Positions 17,354-26,743 of a DNA stretch of 31,402 nt are shown here, one piece after another. This DNA is from Flavobacteriaceae bacterium (GTDB taxonomy: Bacteria > Bacteroidota > Bacteroidia > Flavobacteriales > Flavobacteriaceae). A program made the translations under genes and the position numbers. The notes under the pieces were generated by a model. That model made no database searches and was not told the DNA's origin. It saw nothing but the letters and a program-made list of their open reading frames with translations. The first letter of the stretch is position 1; each line of letters starts with the position of its first letter. Location of the stretch: contig DAOUPU010000006.1 in the NCBI GenBank assembly GCA_030625995.1, forward strand, positions 1 through 31,402, in the 5' to 3' direction.

Positions 17354-17480
17354 TAAATTAAATCCACTCATTTTTTTACAAATTAAAATCATTGTTTAAA
17401 CCTTTCAATATTCTGACAGTCTTATAATAACTCGTTAACAAAATCGTTTAAATTTATAATAAACTTAAAACAAATTAAAT

Positions 17481-18362
17481 ATGAAAAAGAAACTATTTAA
17501 AAACGTTATAAACTCCCTATTTATTTTTGCATTGTTCGGATTTATCGTTACAAGTTGCGACACTGAAGATCCAATATATGAGGGCCAGTCTATTACACTT
17601 ACAGAAAGTGCTTATTCACAAGCAGAAATTGATGATATAAGTGAAGGTGTAAATGACATTATTGAAAATGTATATTTCGATATTGAAAGTCAAGCCGTAT
17701 ATAAAAATGAAGCTTCAAAAAGCACCCCATTATTGAAATTTATACCCGAATGTGTTACAATTACAAAGGTAATTACTGCTAATTCAAAAAATGTCACTAT
17801 AGATTTTGGAGATGGCTGTACTATGCACAATGGAAATATTATGAGTGGAAAAATAGTTATGGACATAACTTATAATATTGGTGAGTTAAAAGCTATGACA
17901 AACTCTTCCTTCGATAATTTTTACTTTAATGGCAAAAAAGTAGAAGGAAATATCTCAAAAACTCATACTATTGTCGATGGTATTCCGGAAGCAAATATTA
18001 AAACAGATATTAAGATAATTTGGGAAGATGAAACATTTGCCACCGTAATTGGTGAAAGAAAAAGAGTTTGGATTGAGAGCTTTAAAAATTTGGATTTTGG
18101 TGATAATGTGTTTTTGATTTCTGGAAATTGGACCATAACTAAAAACGATGGTACAGTAAGAGATGTTTCCATAATAGATCCTCTTAGAAGAGAAATGTCT
18201 TGCAGGTTTATCGTTAGCGGAATCCTGAAAATTAAACAAGGTGATAAAGAGATTACAGTAGATTATGGAGATGGAGAGTGTGATGATCTTGCTACCGCGT
18301 TAATTTATGGTAAGACATTTGAATTTCATATTGGTCAAAAATATCCAAAAAAAGTATTTTAA
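17481..18362 (+). CDS. Lipoprotein of unknown function with a duplicated Cys...GDG-Cys unit
   Basis: A 293-residue predicted lipoprotein. The signal peptide ends in FIVTSC with Cys26 as the lipidation site, and acidic residues follow. The protein contains two similar units. The first runs from Cys91 through NVTIDFGDGC to Cys113. The second runs from Cys241 through EITVDYGDGEC to Cys267. Each ends a few residues later in a Gly-Lys pair (GKI, GKT). The paired cysteines could form one disulfide per unit, and GDG loops often bind metal, but neither is shown. I do not recognise a named family. It is transcribed alone, with its own terminator, convergent to accD. Confidence 0.75.
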   Translation: MKKKLFKNVINSLFIFALFGFIVTSCDTEDPIYEGQSITLTESAYSQAEIDDISEGVNDIIENVYFDIESQAVYKNEASKSTPLLKFIPECVTITKVITANSKNVTIDFGDGCTMHNGNIMSGKIVMDITYNIGELKAMTNSSFDNFYFNGKKVEGNISKTHTIVDGIPEANIKTDIKIIWEDETFATVIGERKRVWIESFKNLDFGDNVFLISGNWTITKNDGTVRDVSIIDPLRREMSCRFIVSGILKIKQGDKEITVDYGDGECDDLATALIYGKTFEFHIGQKYPKKVF

Positions 18363-18373
18363 GCTGAATGTTT

Positions 18374-18412
18374 AAAAAAGACTTTGAAATATTTGATTTC
18401 AAAGTCTTTTTT
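18374..18412. terminator. Bidirectional terminator between the lipoprotein gene and accD
   Basis: A long stem (18374-18390 with 18396-18412, core GACTTTGAAAT) with loop ATTTG, flanked by A-run and T-run. It can therefore terminate both the plus-strand lipoprotein gene and the minus-strand accD (stop at 18420). Confidence 0.88.
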
Positions 18413-18419
18413 TTGTGTT

Positions 18420-19280
18420 CTATTTTCTTATTGGATTGTTCTGAATTAAATCCAGATATAAATTAATTTGTTTCTTGATGTTCTTTCTTTCTACTATTTT
18501 ATCTAAGAAACCATGTTCCAATAAAAATTCTGATCTCTGAAACCCTTCAGGCAAGTCCTTTCCAGTAGTATCTTTTACTACTCTGGGGCCCGCAAAGGCA
18601 ATTAACGCGTTAGGTTCTGCTATGTTGATATCGCCCAACATGGCATAGGAAGCAGTAGTCCCACCCGTAGTTGGGTCTGTACATAAAGATACATAAGGGA
18701 TTTGAGCATCTGCCAATTGAGCCAATTTTGCTGAAGTTTTTACCAACTGCATCAGAGACAGCGAGGCCTCTTGCATTCTCGCTCCTCCGGACTTAGAGAT
18801 CATTAAAAAAGGTATTTTATTTTTGATAGAATATTCAATTGCCCTTGCAATTTTTTCTCCAACAACGCTACCCATCGATCCACCAATAAAACTAAAATCC
18901 ATTGCAGCTATAACCAAGTTTTTACCCAAAGATTTTCCTACTGCCGTACGAACTGCGTCCTTCAAATTGGTTTTTTTTTGTGCCTCCTTCAATCTTTCGG
19001 TATATTTTTTCGTATCCGCGAATTTTAGCGGATCCTTTGAAGTTAATTTTGCATCCAACTCCTTAAATTGATTGTCGTCGAATAAGATTTCAAAGTACTC
19101 CGCACTTCCAATTCTAACATGATAACCATCTTCAGGACTCACATACAAATTAACTTTTAACTCATCTGAATCAATTATTTTTCCACTCGGAGTTTTATAC
19201 CAAAGACCTTTCGGAACATCCTTCTTTTCAATCGTAGGTGTTTGAATTCCCTTATTCTTTCTTTTAAACCAACTACTCAT
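18420..19280 (-). CDS. accD: Acetyl-CoA carboxylase carboxyltransferase beta subunit
   Basis: With AccA it transfers the carboxyl group from biotin to acetyl-CoA to give malonyl-CoA, the first step of fatty acid synthesis. The crotonase-type core includes MDFSFIGGSMGSVVGEKIAR, SKSGGARMQEASLSLMQL and CTDPTTGGTTASYAML, which form the acyl-CoA and oxyanion sites. The start at 19280 (MSSWFKRK) gives 286 residues and matches the family start; an in-frame ATG at 19310 would add ten. The N-terminal zinc ribbon of E. coli AccD (four Cys) is not conserved: the corresponding positions read YKTPSGK and VSPEDGYH, without cysteine. Confidence 0.95.
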   Translation of the reverse strand: MSSWFKRKNKGIQTPTIEKKDVPKGLWYKTPSGKIIDSDELKVNLYVSPEDGYHVRIGSAEYFEILFDDNQFKELDAKLTSKDPLKFADTKKYTERLKEAQKKTNLKDAVRTAVGKSLGKNLVIAAMDFSFIGGSMGSVVGEKIARAIEYSIKNKIPFLMISKSGGARMQEASLSLMQLVKTSAKLAQLADAQIPYVSLCTDPTTGGTTASYAMLGDINIAEPNALIAFAGPRVVKDTTGKDLPEGFQRSEFLLEHGFLDKIVERKNIKKQINLYLDLIQNNPIRK

Positions 19281-19358
19281 ATCGCTGTTTTTTAAATCCT
19301 TTTCCTGCATAATATGATCCTTACTAAAGTAATAAAATGGGACACAATTTAGAAAAAA

Positions 19359-19393
19359 TTTAGAGAACCAACTAAAAAAGTTAGTTCTCTAAA
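19359..19393 (-). terminator. Intrinsic terminator of fba
   Basis: Fourteen-base arms (19359-19372 and 19380-19393) pair with a single C/A mismatch on the plus strand. In minus-strand RNA that mismatch is a G-U pair, showing the hairpin serves the minus strand. A T-run follows on that strand (A at 19353-19358). Confidence 0.85.
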
Positions 19394-19399
19394 CTAAAT

Positions 19400-20467
19400 T
19401 TAAAGTGTATCAATATTATTTAAATCTTCAAATGCCTGTTTTAAACGAGCTTTAAATGTCAATTCACCCTCGCGTAACCATTTACGAGGATCATAATATT
19501 TTTTATTTGGGAGATCTGCTCCTTCAGGGTTTCCAATTTGTGATTTTAAGTATTCGGCATATTTTCCAAAATAATCTCTAATACCAGTTGTAAAACCATA
19601 TTGTAAATCGGTATCAATATTCATTTTTATCACCCCATAACCTATTGCTTCTCTTATTTCATCCAAGGTAGATCCAGATCCTCCATGAAACACAAAATCT
19701 ATGGTGTTAGGAGAAACGTTATACTTTTCTGAAATATATTCCTGAGAATTCCTTAATATTTTTGGAGTTAATTTTACATTTCCCGGTTTGTAAACACCAT
19801 GTACATTACCAAAAGCAGCTGCAATAGTAAATCGATTGCTCACTTTTAATAGTTCTTCATATGCGAAGGCTACTTCTTCCGGCTGAGTATACAATTTTGA
19901 TACATCCACGTCCGAATTGTCAACTCCATCTTCTTCTCCACCAGTTATACCTAATTCAATTTCCAAAGTCATCCCAATTTTACTCATTCGAGCCAGATAA
20001 CCTTTGCAAATTTCAATATTTTCTTCAATTGGTTCTTCTGATAAATCAATCATATGAGAACTATATAAAGGCTTCCCGTTTTCAGCGAAATGTTTTTCTC
20101 CTGCATCTAAAAGACCATCTATCCATGGTAATAATTTTTTGGCACAATGATCTGTATGTAAGATCACAGGAATATCATAGGCATCTGCCAACAAATGAAT
20201 GTGTTTGGCTCCGGCTATACAACCTGCAATTGCCGCTTTTTGACCCTCGTTTGACAATCCTTTTCCAGCGTTGAAATGTCCTCCCCCATTTGAAAATTGA
20301 ATAATTACCGGAGCATTTAACTCTTTAGCCGTTTCCAGAACTGCATTTATTGTATCAGAACCTGTTACATTTACCGCAGGCAAGGCAAAATTTTTCTCCT
20401 TAGCTAATTTAAAAATTTCTTGTACTTCATCTCCTGTAGCTACTCCTGATTTAATTTTTTGTGACAT
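19400..20467 (-). CDS. fba: Class II fructose-bisphosphate aldolase
   Basis: A zinc-dependent aldolase that splits or forms fructose 1,6-bisphosphate in glycolysis and gluconeogenesis. The 355-residue protein has the metal-binding HTDHCAKK segment, the EIELGITGGEEDGVDN loop, the VHGVYKPGNVKL stretch with a zinc ligand His, the VFHGGSGS phosphate-binding loop and KMNIDTDLQ. The length and motifs place it in the E. coli FbaA-like subgroup. It is on the same strand as tamL, 57 bases downstream, with a strong terminator after it. Confidence 0.95.
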   Translation of the reverse strand: MSQKIKSGVATGDEVQEIFKLAKEKNFALPAVNVTGSDTINAVLETAKELNAPVIIQFSNGGGHFNAGKGLSNEGQKAAIAGCIAGAKHIHLLADAYDIPVILHTDHCAKKLLPWIDGLLDAGEKHFAENGKPLYSSHMIDLSEEPIEENIEICKGYLARMSKIGMTLEIELGITGGEEDGVDNSDVDVSKLYTQPEEVAFAYEELLKVSNRFTIAAAFGNVHGVYKPGNVKLTPKILRNSQEYISEKYNVSPNTIDFVFHGGSGSTLDEIREAIGYGVIKMNIDTDLQYGFTTGIRDYFGKYAEYLKSQIGNPEGADLPNKKYYDPRKWLREGELTFKARLKQAFEDLNNIDTL

Positions 20468-20524
20468 TTTTATTTAATTTTAATTGAAATTATTTTGATT
20501 AACAAAAGTACAAAATTATACGAA

Positions 20525-23034
20525 TTAGAATGGATAATTGATACCAATATTGTACACAGCTTTACCAAAATTATAATTGACAAACCACTCTCCTTCTCTA
20601 CCCAAATAGGGTTCAAAGGTTTTAAAACCAATATCAAATCGGAAAACCAAAAAACCAAAATCATATCTCAATCCAAATCCCGAACCAACAGCGGTATATT
20701 TAAATGAGCTCAGATCGTTTAGTTTACCCTTCTCCTTGACTAAATTAGAATCTGTTATATCCCATATATTTCCGGCATCAACAAATAAGGCGCCATATAT
20801 TTTTCTGTTAATTTAAGCCTATACTCCAAGTTCATAACCAATTTAAAAGTGGAGACACTATATTCCAAATTGGTTTTCTCACCGCCGGGTCCTAACTCAA
20901 AAGTTCGCCAAGCTCTAATTTCATTGCTTCCACCTGCACTGTAGCTTCTACTAAATGGGATATTATCCGAGTTACCATAGGGCATCGCGGCACCGATGAA
21001 AGTTCTAAAGACCAATTGATTGTTTTGATAGAGTTCCCAGTATTTTTTATACTCTAGTTCCAGTTTTAAATATTGTGCAATTGGCAAACCGAACATTAAT
21101 TTTTGACCAAGTTCATTAGTGTTTGGAGCCAATAAGGTCGACAAATTTCCTGCGGAAACTATTCTCGCCATAAAATAGGAATAGTCGAAATCATTTAATC
21201 CCTGTCTTGAATTATAAACGAAATTATACGAAAAGACCGGCACCATTACATCTTCAATAAGAATATCCCTTCGTTCATCCACATCAGAGGTAACATCATA
21301 GTCAACAGGGTTTGTTTCGTCATAACCGTTATCAGGGTCCAATACAAAATCCATAAATTCCAGAATAATATCATTTTCCTGTGATAGAGAAGTATCAAAA
21401 AGGTTTAAGGATACGCGATCTAATTTTTGGTATTCCGAGTCGTATATAAAAAAGTAATTATCAATATTTTTATTTTTTATATATTGAAGATTAATAAGGT
21501 CTATCCGATGGCCAATTTTCTTGGAACTCTTCCATGTATAGACCATACCTGAAGTGATATTTTGTCTATCTAAACCAATATTTTTTTGAAAGCTAACACT
21601 AGCATCTATTCTTGTGCTTGGAGCCATGTATTTTGGAATTATTGAGTTGGTCCTGATTGGAAATATTATTCTAGGGAAAGTTAAAGAAGCTATCGTTAAT
21701 ACTTCAAAGGCGTTAAAAAAGTTGGAGTTATTCGAAGCATCGGTGGCAACATTTAAAAAAGAGCCCTGGAAGGAAAGTTCTAATATTTCCGAACCTTTGA
21801 ACATATTTCGTCCTAAAACCGAAAATTTACCTAAAATACCAAAGGGTTTGATATTAGATGTTGTAGCATCCAAATCAAAACTAAGTGCTATTTTTTTAAG
21901 CGGATTTAAATATACGTCTGCTGTTAAAGATTCATCTTCATTTTCTCTATACTTTATATTAATGGAGGGAGAAAAAGATTTAAGTTTTCTTAAATGATTT
22001 CTTGTTAAATTTCTTTCGGCTTCTTTGAAATATTCATTCGGAGTAATAAATAGAGAGTTTACAAGGTGTTTCGGCTTGTATTTTAATTTGCCATGACTAT
22101 AAAAATTATACCCTTCATAATGAACAGAATCAGTAGGTTTTAATTCTCTATTTTTCGCACTTTCATCGGTATATACGTTGACTTCTCTAACTTTTTGGAT
22201 TTTGTATGGAACCTTAAATACGCTATCTTCAACACTGATAATCCTGTCAGGTATTTTTAATACAACATCTTTATAATAGTCATGTTTTATAGAATCAGTA
22301 TAAAATCCTATATTCCCCTCAAAATGATAAATTCCTGAGTTCCTGTACAACGAAATTAAGCGCCCTTCTTCTTGTTCGAAATCATTAAAAATAAATGGGT
22401 TGCCCTTTTTTATTTTCGATTTTTCAATGTTAGCACGATATAGAGAATCTAAGACTAGGGATTCTATTTCCGTAGTGATAGAATCAATATAATACTGATT
22501 GTTTGTAGTAATTTCATAATCTACTCCAAGTTGTTTCTCCTTAAGCTGACTTACACTGTCGGTAACGGTAGCCTCAAAATAACCCTGTGAGATATAATAG
22601 TTTTTTAAAGACGTTACTGATTTTTTATTCTTGGTATCATCAAATATTACAGGAGCCTGAAATTTTTTAAGTATCCAATTGTTTATGCCCTTATTAGTTT
22701 TATAGATAACAAAATTTTGTTTTTTTGAAAAGACATTGTCAAAGGATTGGCTCTTTTTAGGGTGATTTTCTCTCCACTCGTCAAACGTCTCTTCAAACTC
22801 AATGTCCCCCATATTATATAGATATAATGATATGGGTACACCAAATGTGGCTTTGTTTGGTTTTTGTAATAAATAACTATCTAGTTTCGATCTTGACTTA
22901 GTTTTGCCATTAACGGTAATCGTGTTCTTTTTTAATAAATTTTCATTTTCGGGGACATATTTAACTGAATTACAAGAAATAAAAAACGTTAGGATTAACG
23001 CGGAGAATTGTATTTTTGTGAAAGAATTCTGCAA
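20525..23034 (-). CDS. tamL: TamL: lipidated Omp85-family outer-membrane protein, split by a one-base frameshift
   Basis: An Omp85-superfamily barrel of the Bacteroidota TamL type, thought to work with TamB in outer-membrane assembly or lipid transport. It starts with a lipoprotein signal (LTFFISC, Cys21), then POTRA-like repeats (for example LKNYYISQGYFEATVTD), then a 16-strand-type barrel. The frame open from 23034 reaches a stop at 20755. In the next frame, protein continues without a break from KIYGALFVDAGNIWD to a terminal GINYPF at 20528. The switch is at a run of five A (plus-strand T at 20800-20804), and one additional A restores the frame. The restored protein is about 836 residues. 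No tamB lies beside it. A frameshift here would remove the essential last strands, so a sequencing error is likely. Confidence 0.87.
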
Positions 23035-23058
23035 TTAAGAAGTTTTTTATATCATTAC

Positions 23059-23088
23059 CAAAAGTAACATTATTTATATGTTAAGCAA
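23059..23088 (-). promoter_or_regulatory. Bacteroidota-type promoter of tamL
   Basis: On the minus strand, TTG (23086-23088), exactly 19 bases, then TACTTTTG (23059-23066), 25 bases before the tamL start. The -33 part lies inside the first codons of the divergent methyltransferase gene. Confidence 0.7.
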
Positions 23089-23803
23089 AAAGCAATTTAA
23101 ATTAATAAACAGTCTAAAGAAAAAAAAATATAGATTAGAATATCAATTGTTTTTGGCTGAAGGAATTAAGGTTGTTGAAGAGTTATTACAATCAAATTTT
23201 AAACCTCACTTAATTCTTTGTACCAGTGATTATTCAAATAAATTGTCCAGAGATGATCTCCTGATAATTTCCGATAAAGAATTAAAAAGCATCAGCGAAT
23301 TTTCGACCCCCAATCAAATTTTAGGTGTTTTCAAAATTCCAAATACGGATAGTCTAAAAACCAGAGGTCTTAGTTTGGTTTTGGATGGTGTTAACGATCC
23401 GGGAAATTTAGGCACAATCATTCGTCTTTGTGATTGGTTTGGTATAGAACAACTAGTTTGTTCTCCTAATACGGTAGAATGTTATAATCCGAAGGTTGTG
23501 CAGGCAAGTATGGGATCCCTATCCCGGGTTTCCATTATTTATAGGGATCTCGAGTCTTTTTTAAGAGAAGACACGAGACCAATATATGGTGCCCTGCTAA
23601 AAGGTGAAAATGTTTATCAAAAAATACTAAACAAAGAAGCAGTATTAGTTTTAGGTAATGAGTCCAATGGAATATCAAAAGAAATACAAAAGCTTATCAC
23701 ATTGAAAGTTACGATACCTCATTTTGGCGAGATAAAAAGAACGGAGAGTTTAAATGTTGCCACGGCAACCGCAATCCTGTTAAGTGAATTTATGCGCAAC
23801 TAA
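23078..23803 (+). CDS. TrmH/SpoU-family RNA 2'-O-methyltransferase
   Basis: An S-adenosylmethionine-dependent SPOUT methyltransferase that probably modifies a ribose in rRNA or tRNA. The N-terminal RNA-binding domain (1-90) includes LFLAEGIKVVEELL. The catalytic trefoil-knot domain carries the three family motifs: NDPGNLGTIIR (about 108-118), VLGNESNGIS (about 190-199) and SLNVATATAILLSE near the C-terminus. At 241 residues the length is typical. Divergent from tamL with a 43-base gap. Its stop overlaps the convergent kdsA stop. The exact target nucleotide cannot be assigned, so no symbol is given. Confidence 0.9.
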   Translation: MLSKKQFKLINSLKKKKYRLEYQLFLAEGIKVVEELLQSNFKPHLILCTSDYSNKLSRDDLLIISDKELKSISEFSTPNQILGVFKIPNTDSLKTRGLSLVLDGVNDPGNLGTIIRLCDWFGIEQLVCSPNTVECYNPKVVQASMGSLSRVSIIYRDLESFLREDTRPIYGALLKGENVYQKILNKEAVLVLGNESNGISKEIQKLITLKVTIPHFGEIKRTESLNVATATAILLSEFMRN

Positions 23804-24618
23804 AATTGGTTAATCGTTTTGCGTATAGCAACTAACTTGGTTAATAGATCTTCCAGATAGGTTAAATTAAGCATATTTGCACCATCTGATTTTGCGATGC
23901 TTGGATCAAAATGTGTTTCTAAAAATAGCCCGTCAACACCAACCGCTATCCCGGCCTTTGCAATAGTTTCTATCAATTCGGGTCTGCCTCCTGTAATACC
24001 ACTTGCCTGATTTGGTTGTTGTAATGAGTGCGTAATATCTAATATCGTTGGTGCGTATTGTTGCATTATTGGAATTCCTCTAAAATCGACAAGCATATCT
24101 TGATAGCCAAACATAGTACCCCTATCGGTTATCATCACTTGATTATTTCCACTATCCATTACTTTTTTCACCGCGTGATGCATTGCTTCAGGGCTCATAA
24201 ATTGTCCTTTTTTTAGGTTTATGACTTTCCCGGTTTTTGCAGCAGCTACAACTAAATCCGTTTGGCGAACTAAAAATGCAGGTATTTGCAACACATCCAC
24301 ATACTTTGAAGCCAATAATGTGTCTCCTACCTCATGAACATCCGTTACCGTTGGAATATTAAAGTGATCCCCTACCTCCTTTAATATCTGAAGTGCTTTT
24401 TCATCTCCAATTCCAGTAAAACTATCAATTCTGGATCGGTTTGCCTTTTTAAAACTTCCTTTAAAGATAAATGGAATTTGTAACTTCTCAGTAACCTCAA
24501 CTATTCTTTCGGCAATTTGCATTGCCATTTCTTTACCCTCTATGGCACAGGGCCCGGCTAACAAAAAAAAGTTATTGCTTGAAATATGCCTAATTTTTGG
24601 AATTTGATCAAGTATCAT
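23800..24618 (-). CDS. kdsA: 3-deoxy-8-phosphooctulonate (KDO 8-phosphate) synthase
   Basis: Condenses phosphoenolpyruvate with arabinose 5-phosphate to make KDO 8-phosphate for the lipopolysaccharide inner core. The 272-residue TIM barrel has LLAGPCAIEGKEMAM, FKGSFKKANRSR (substrate-binding Lys, Asn and Arg), FLVRQTDLVVAAAKTG, NLKKGQFMSP and the LETHFDPSIAKSDGANML C-terminal stretch. The KANRS motif separates it from DAHP synthase, a homologue of which is also present at 29936. It lies 46 bases downstream of the porin gene on the same strand and probably shares its transcript. Confidence 0.94.
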   Translation of the reverse strand: MILDQIPKIRHISSNNFFLLAGPCAIEGKEMAMQIAERIVEVTEKLQIPFIFKGSFKKANRSRIDSFTGIGDEKALQILKEVGDHFNIPTVTDVHEVGDTLLASKYVDVLQIPAFLVRQTDLVVAAAKTGKVINLKKGQFMSPEAMHHAVKKVMDSGNNQVMITDRGTMFGYQDMLVDFRGIPIMQQYAPTILDITHSLQQPNQASGITGGRPELIETIAKAGIAVGVDGLFLETHFDPSIAKSDGANMLNLTYLEDLLTKLVAIRKTINQF

Positions 24619-24664
24619 TTATTCTTAAAATTTTTGGCTAAGATACGTTTTAACATAATAAACA

Positions 24665-25846
24665 TTAAAATATAGAAATATCCCATTGTAATCTAACCCT
24701 ATTACCAGAAACAAAAGTTGGTGTAAATTCGTTGTATTCCAGATAGGAATAATCAAAAGTCAATTTATTCTTATGTCCTTTAAAAAACCAATTGCAGCCA
24801 ACAGTAAATTCATAGTTATTGTTACCTGATATGTCAATATTTGCATCATAAAAAGCTTGACGCGCGAAAATCTCAAAGGGAGCTGGGAATTTTGGAAAAA
24901 GACCATGAAAAAAGTACCCTATTTGAAAATAATTACCTATTAAAGCAGTCTCTTGAAGATTTACTTTATCATCAATATTTTTATAATGGAATTCTTGTTG
25001 CCATGAAATTCCTTTATATTTAAAAGCGGTTTCAAAAAGTAATTGATCTACTTTATATTGTCCGGCTACCCCAGGTTCATATCCATACAATTGTTCACCT
25101 CCTCTTGTTGAAAAAGCAGTGTAAGGACTTGTATTGGTTACTCCGGCAATTGCTATCGAAGAGACAAATTTTTTGTGAAACTTCAAATCCGAGCCTGAAA
25201 ATGCTAAAACTTCACCATTAGGGTTCCATTGAAGTCTTAACATGTACATCAAATTATTATCATCATTTGGTCCTCCACCTCTCCCCGTTCCCATAAACGC
25301 AGATAACCAATAATTAAAATTGCCTAAACCACCACCATCCGGGTTCCCATATATTGAAATTCCTTGTTGCCTATCAATAGTGAATATTCTATTAATTATT
25401 GATCTTTCCAATCCCTCTTGTTTTCCGGAGGAAATGACCCTTTCTCTTGAATACCTGGCCTTCCATTGTCCTACTCTCAATTTTAAAAATTCCAGTTTCT
25501 CAATTTGCACTCGAAAATCAAGCAAATTTCCCCCTTTAAGATCTTCTTCAAAATAAAATGTATAATACGATCTGTATATATGGCCTCCTATTTTAACTCT
25601 CGCTCTGCTAATACCAAGTGTTGTTTCTTCATCAGTAAAGTCTTCGCTTACCACCGGAAAATTGTCATAAGGATAGGAAGCTCTGAATTGTCCTCTGAAA
25701 TCCACCTGTAAAAGATAGTTGTCATCAAAAAAATGGAATTCAATTCCTTTCCCTTTGGTTATATAAAAATCCTTGTCTTTTTCCTGTGAATGAATAGACT
25801 GAGCAAGTATAACTAAGATAAATATTTGTAAACCCTTTTTAAACAT
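24665..25846 (-). CDS. OprO/OprP-like outer-membrane porin
   Basis: A 393-residue protein with a signal peptide (about 1-20, ending IHSQ) and then a barrel with regularly spaced aromatic residues. It begins LLQVDFRGQFRASYPY and ends in VRLQWDISIF with a terminal Phe. The ISRARVKIGGHIYRSYYTFYF and VGQWKARYSRERVIS segments resemble the phosphate-selective porin O/P family. It may let phosphate or other small anions through, but selectivity cannot be told from sequence. It starts three bases after gldA ends, so the two are in one operon, followed by kdsA. Confidence 0.82.
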   Translation of the reverse strand: MFKKGLQIFILVILAQSIHSQEKDKDFYITKGKGIEFHFFDDNYLLQVDFRGQFRASYPYDNFPVVSEDFTDEETTLGISRARVKIGGHIYRSYYTFYFEEDLKGGNLLDFRVQIEKLEFLKLRVGQWKARYSRERVISSGKQEGLERSIINRIFTIDRQQGISIYGNPDGGGLGNFNYWLSAFMGTGRGGGPNDDNNLMYMLRLQWNPNGEVLAFSGSDLKFHKKFVSSIAIAGVTNTSPYTAFSTRGGEQLYGYEPGVAGQYKVDQLLFETAFKYKGISWQQEFHYKNIDDKVNLQETALIGNYFQIGYFFHGLFPKFPAPFEIFARQAFYDANIDISGNNNYEFTVGCNWFFKGHKNKLTFDYSYLEYNEFTPTFVSGNRVRLQWDISIF

Positions 25847-25849
25847 AAT

Positions 25850-26743
25850 TTAGTTCGTCAAGCTCTGAAATAAACTTTCTAAATTATTGCTCTTGATCTG
25901 TACTTGAAGTGTCTTTAACCCATTTTCTTTAGCAAAATCAAATATTTTTGATCGCATATCTTCTTTTGTTTCAAATACAAGATGCCAGGTATTATCAAAA
26001 ATATTATCTGCTTTTTTGATATGAACTATTTGATTAATTAATTGCTTTTCAATTCGTAAATCAAACTCAACTTCTATTATTTGTTCTTGATTCTCCAACA
26101 ATTCTTCTAATGTTTTATCTGCAACTATTTCACCCTTATTAATTATGATCACCCTGTCGCACATGGCCTCCACCTCCTGCATAATATGTGTAGATAAAAG
26201 TACTGTTTTGGTCTTGCCGATTTCTTGAATGAGCCCTCTAATTTCCATCAATTGATTTGGATCCAAACCCGTGGTAGGTTCATCCAAAATTAAAACCTCC
26301 GGATCATGAAGGAGCGCTGCTGCAAGACCAACTCTTTGTCTGTACCCCTTGGAAAGTTGATTTATCTTTTTTCCTTTTTCCGGCGTTAATCCCACCATAT
26401 CAACAACCTCAGAAATTCTTTCCTCGGAAACTTTATGAATGCTAGCATGAAAGTTTAAATACTCTTTTACAAACAAATCCAGATATAAAGGATTATGTTC
26501 CGGCAAATAGCCAATGGAAGTTTTAACTTCTAATGGATTCGTCAACGTATCATACCCGTTAACTTTTACGGTACCTTCGTTTTGTGATATATAGGTCGTT
26601 AAAATTTTCATCATGGTAGATTTACCGGCACCATTCGGACCTAAAAAACCTACAATCTCACCAGATTGTATTGCAAAATTAACTTTATTTAAGGCCTTTT
26701 GTTTTCCGTACACCTTTAATACATCTTTAACTTCAATAGACAT
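25850..26743 (-). CDS. gldA: GldA-like gliding-motility ABC transporter ATPase
   Basis: A 297-residue ABC ATPase. Walker A is GPNGAGKST (35-43), the signature is LSKGYRQR (about 130-137), Walker B is VLILDEPTTGLDP (about 150-162), and STHIMQEVEAMCDR contains the H-loop His. After residue 220 comes a C-terminal domain typical of ATPases of the GldA/DrrA type. In Flavobacterium GldA works with GldF and GldG as an ABC transporter needed for gliding. Neither gldF nor gldG is in this window, as is usual, since gldA lies apart from them in known genomes. The distinction from other drug-export-type ATPases rests on overall similarity, not on a single motif. Confidence 0.85.
   Translation of the reverse strand: MSIEVKDVLKVYGKQKALNKVNFAIQSGEIVGFLGPNGAGKSTMMKILTTYISQNEGTVKVNGYDTLTNPLEVKTSIGYLPEHNPLYLDLFVKEYLNFHASIHKVSEERISEVVDMVGLTPEKGKKINQLSKGYRQRVGLAAALLHDPEVLILDEPTTGLDPNQLMEIRGLIQEIGKTKTVLLSTHIMQEVEAMCDRVIIINKGEIVADKTLEELLENQEQIIEVEFDLRIEKQLINQIVHIKKADNIFDNTWHLVFETKEDMRSKIFDFAKENGLKTLQVQIKSNNLESLFQSLTN

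Noticed and set aside
20470..20664. Open frame on the minus strand after tamL that could pass for a small gene
   Set aside because: It is a shadow of the true tamL C-terminus, which reads in another frame of the same strand and has clear barrel sequence ending GINYPF.
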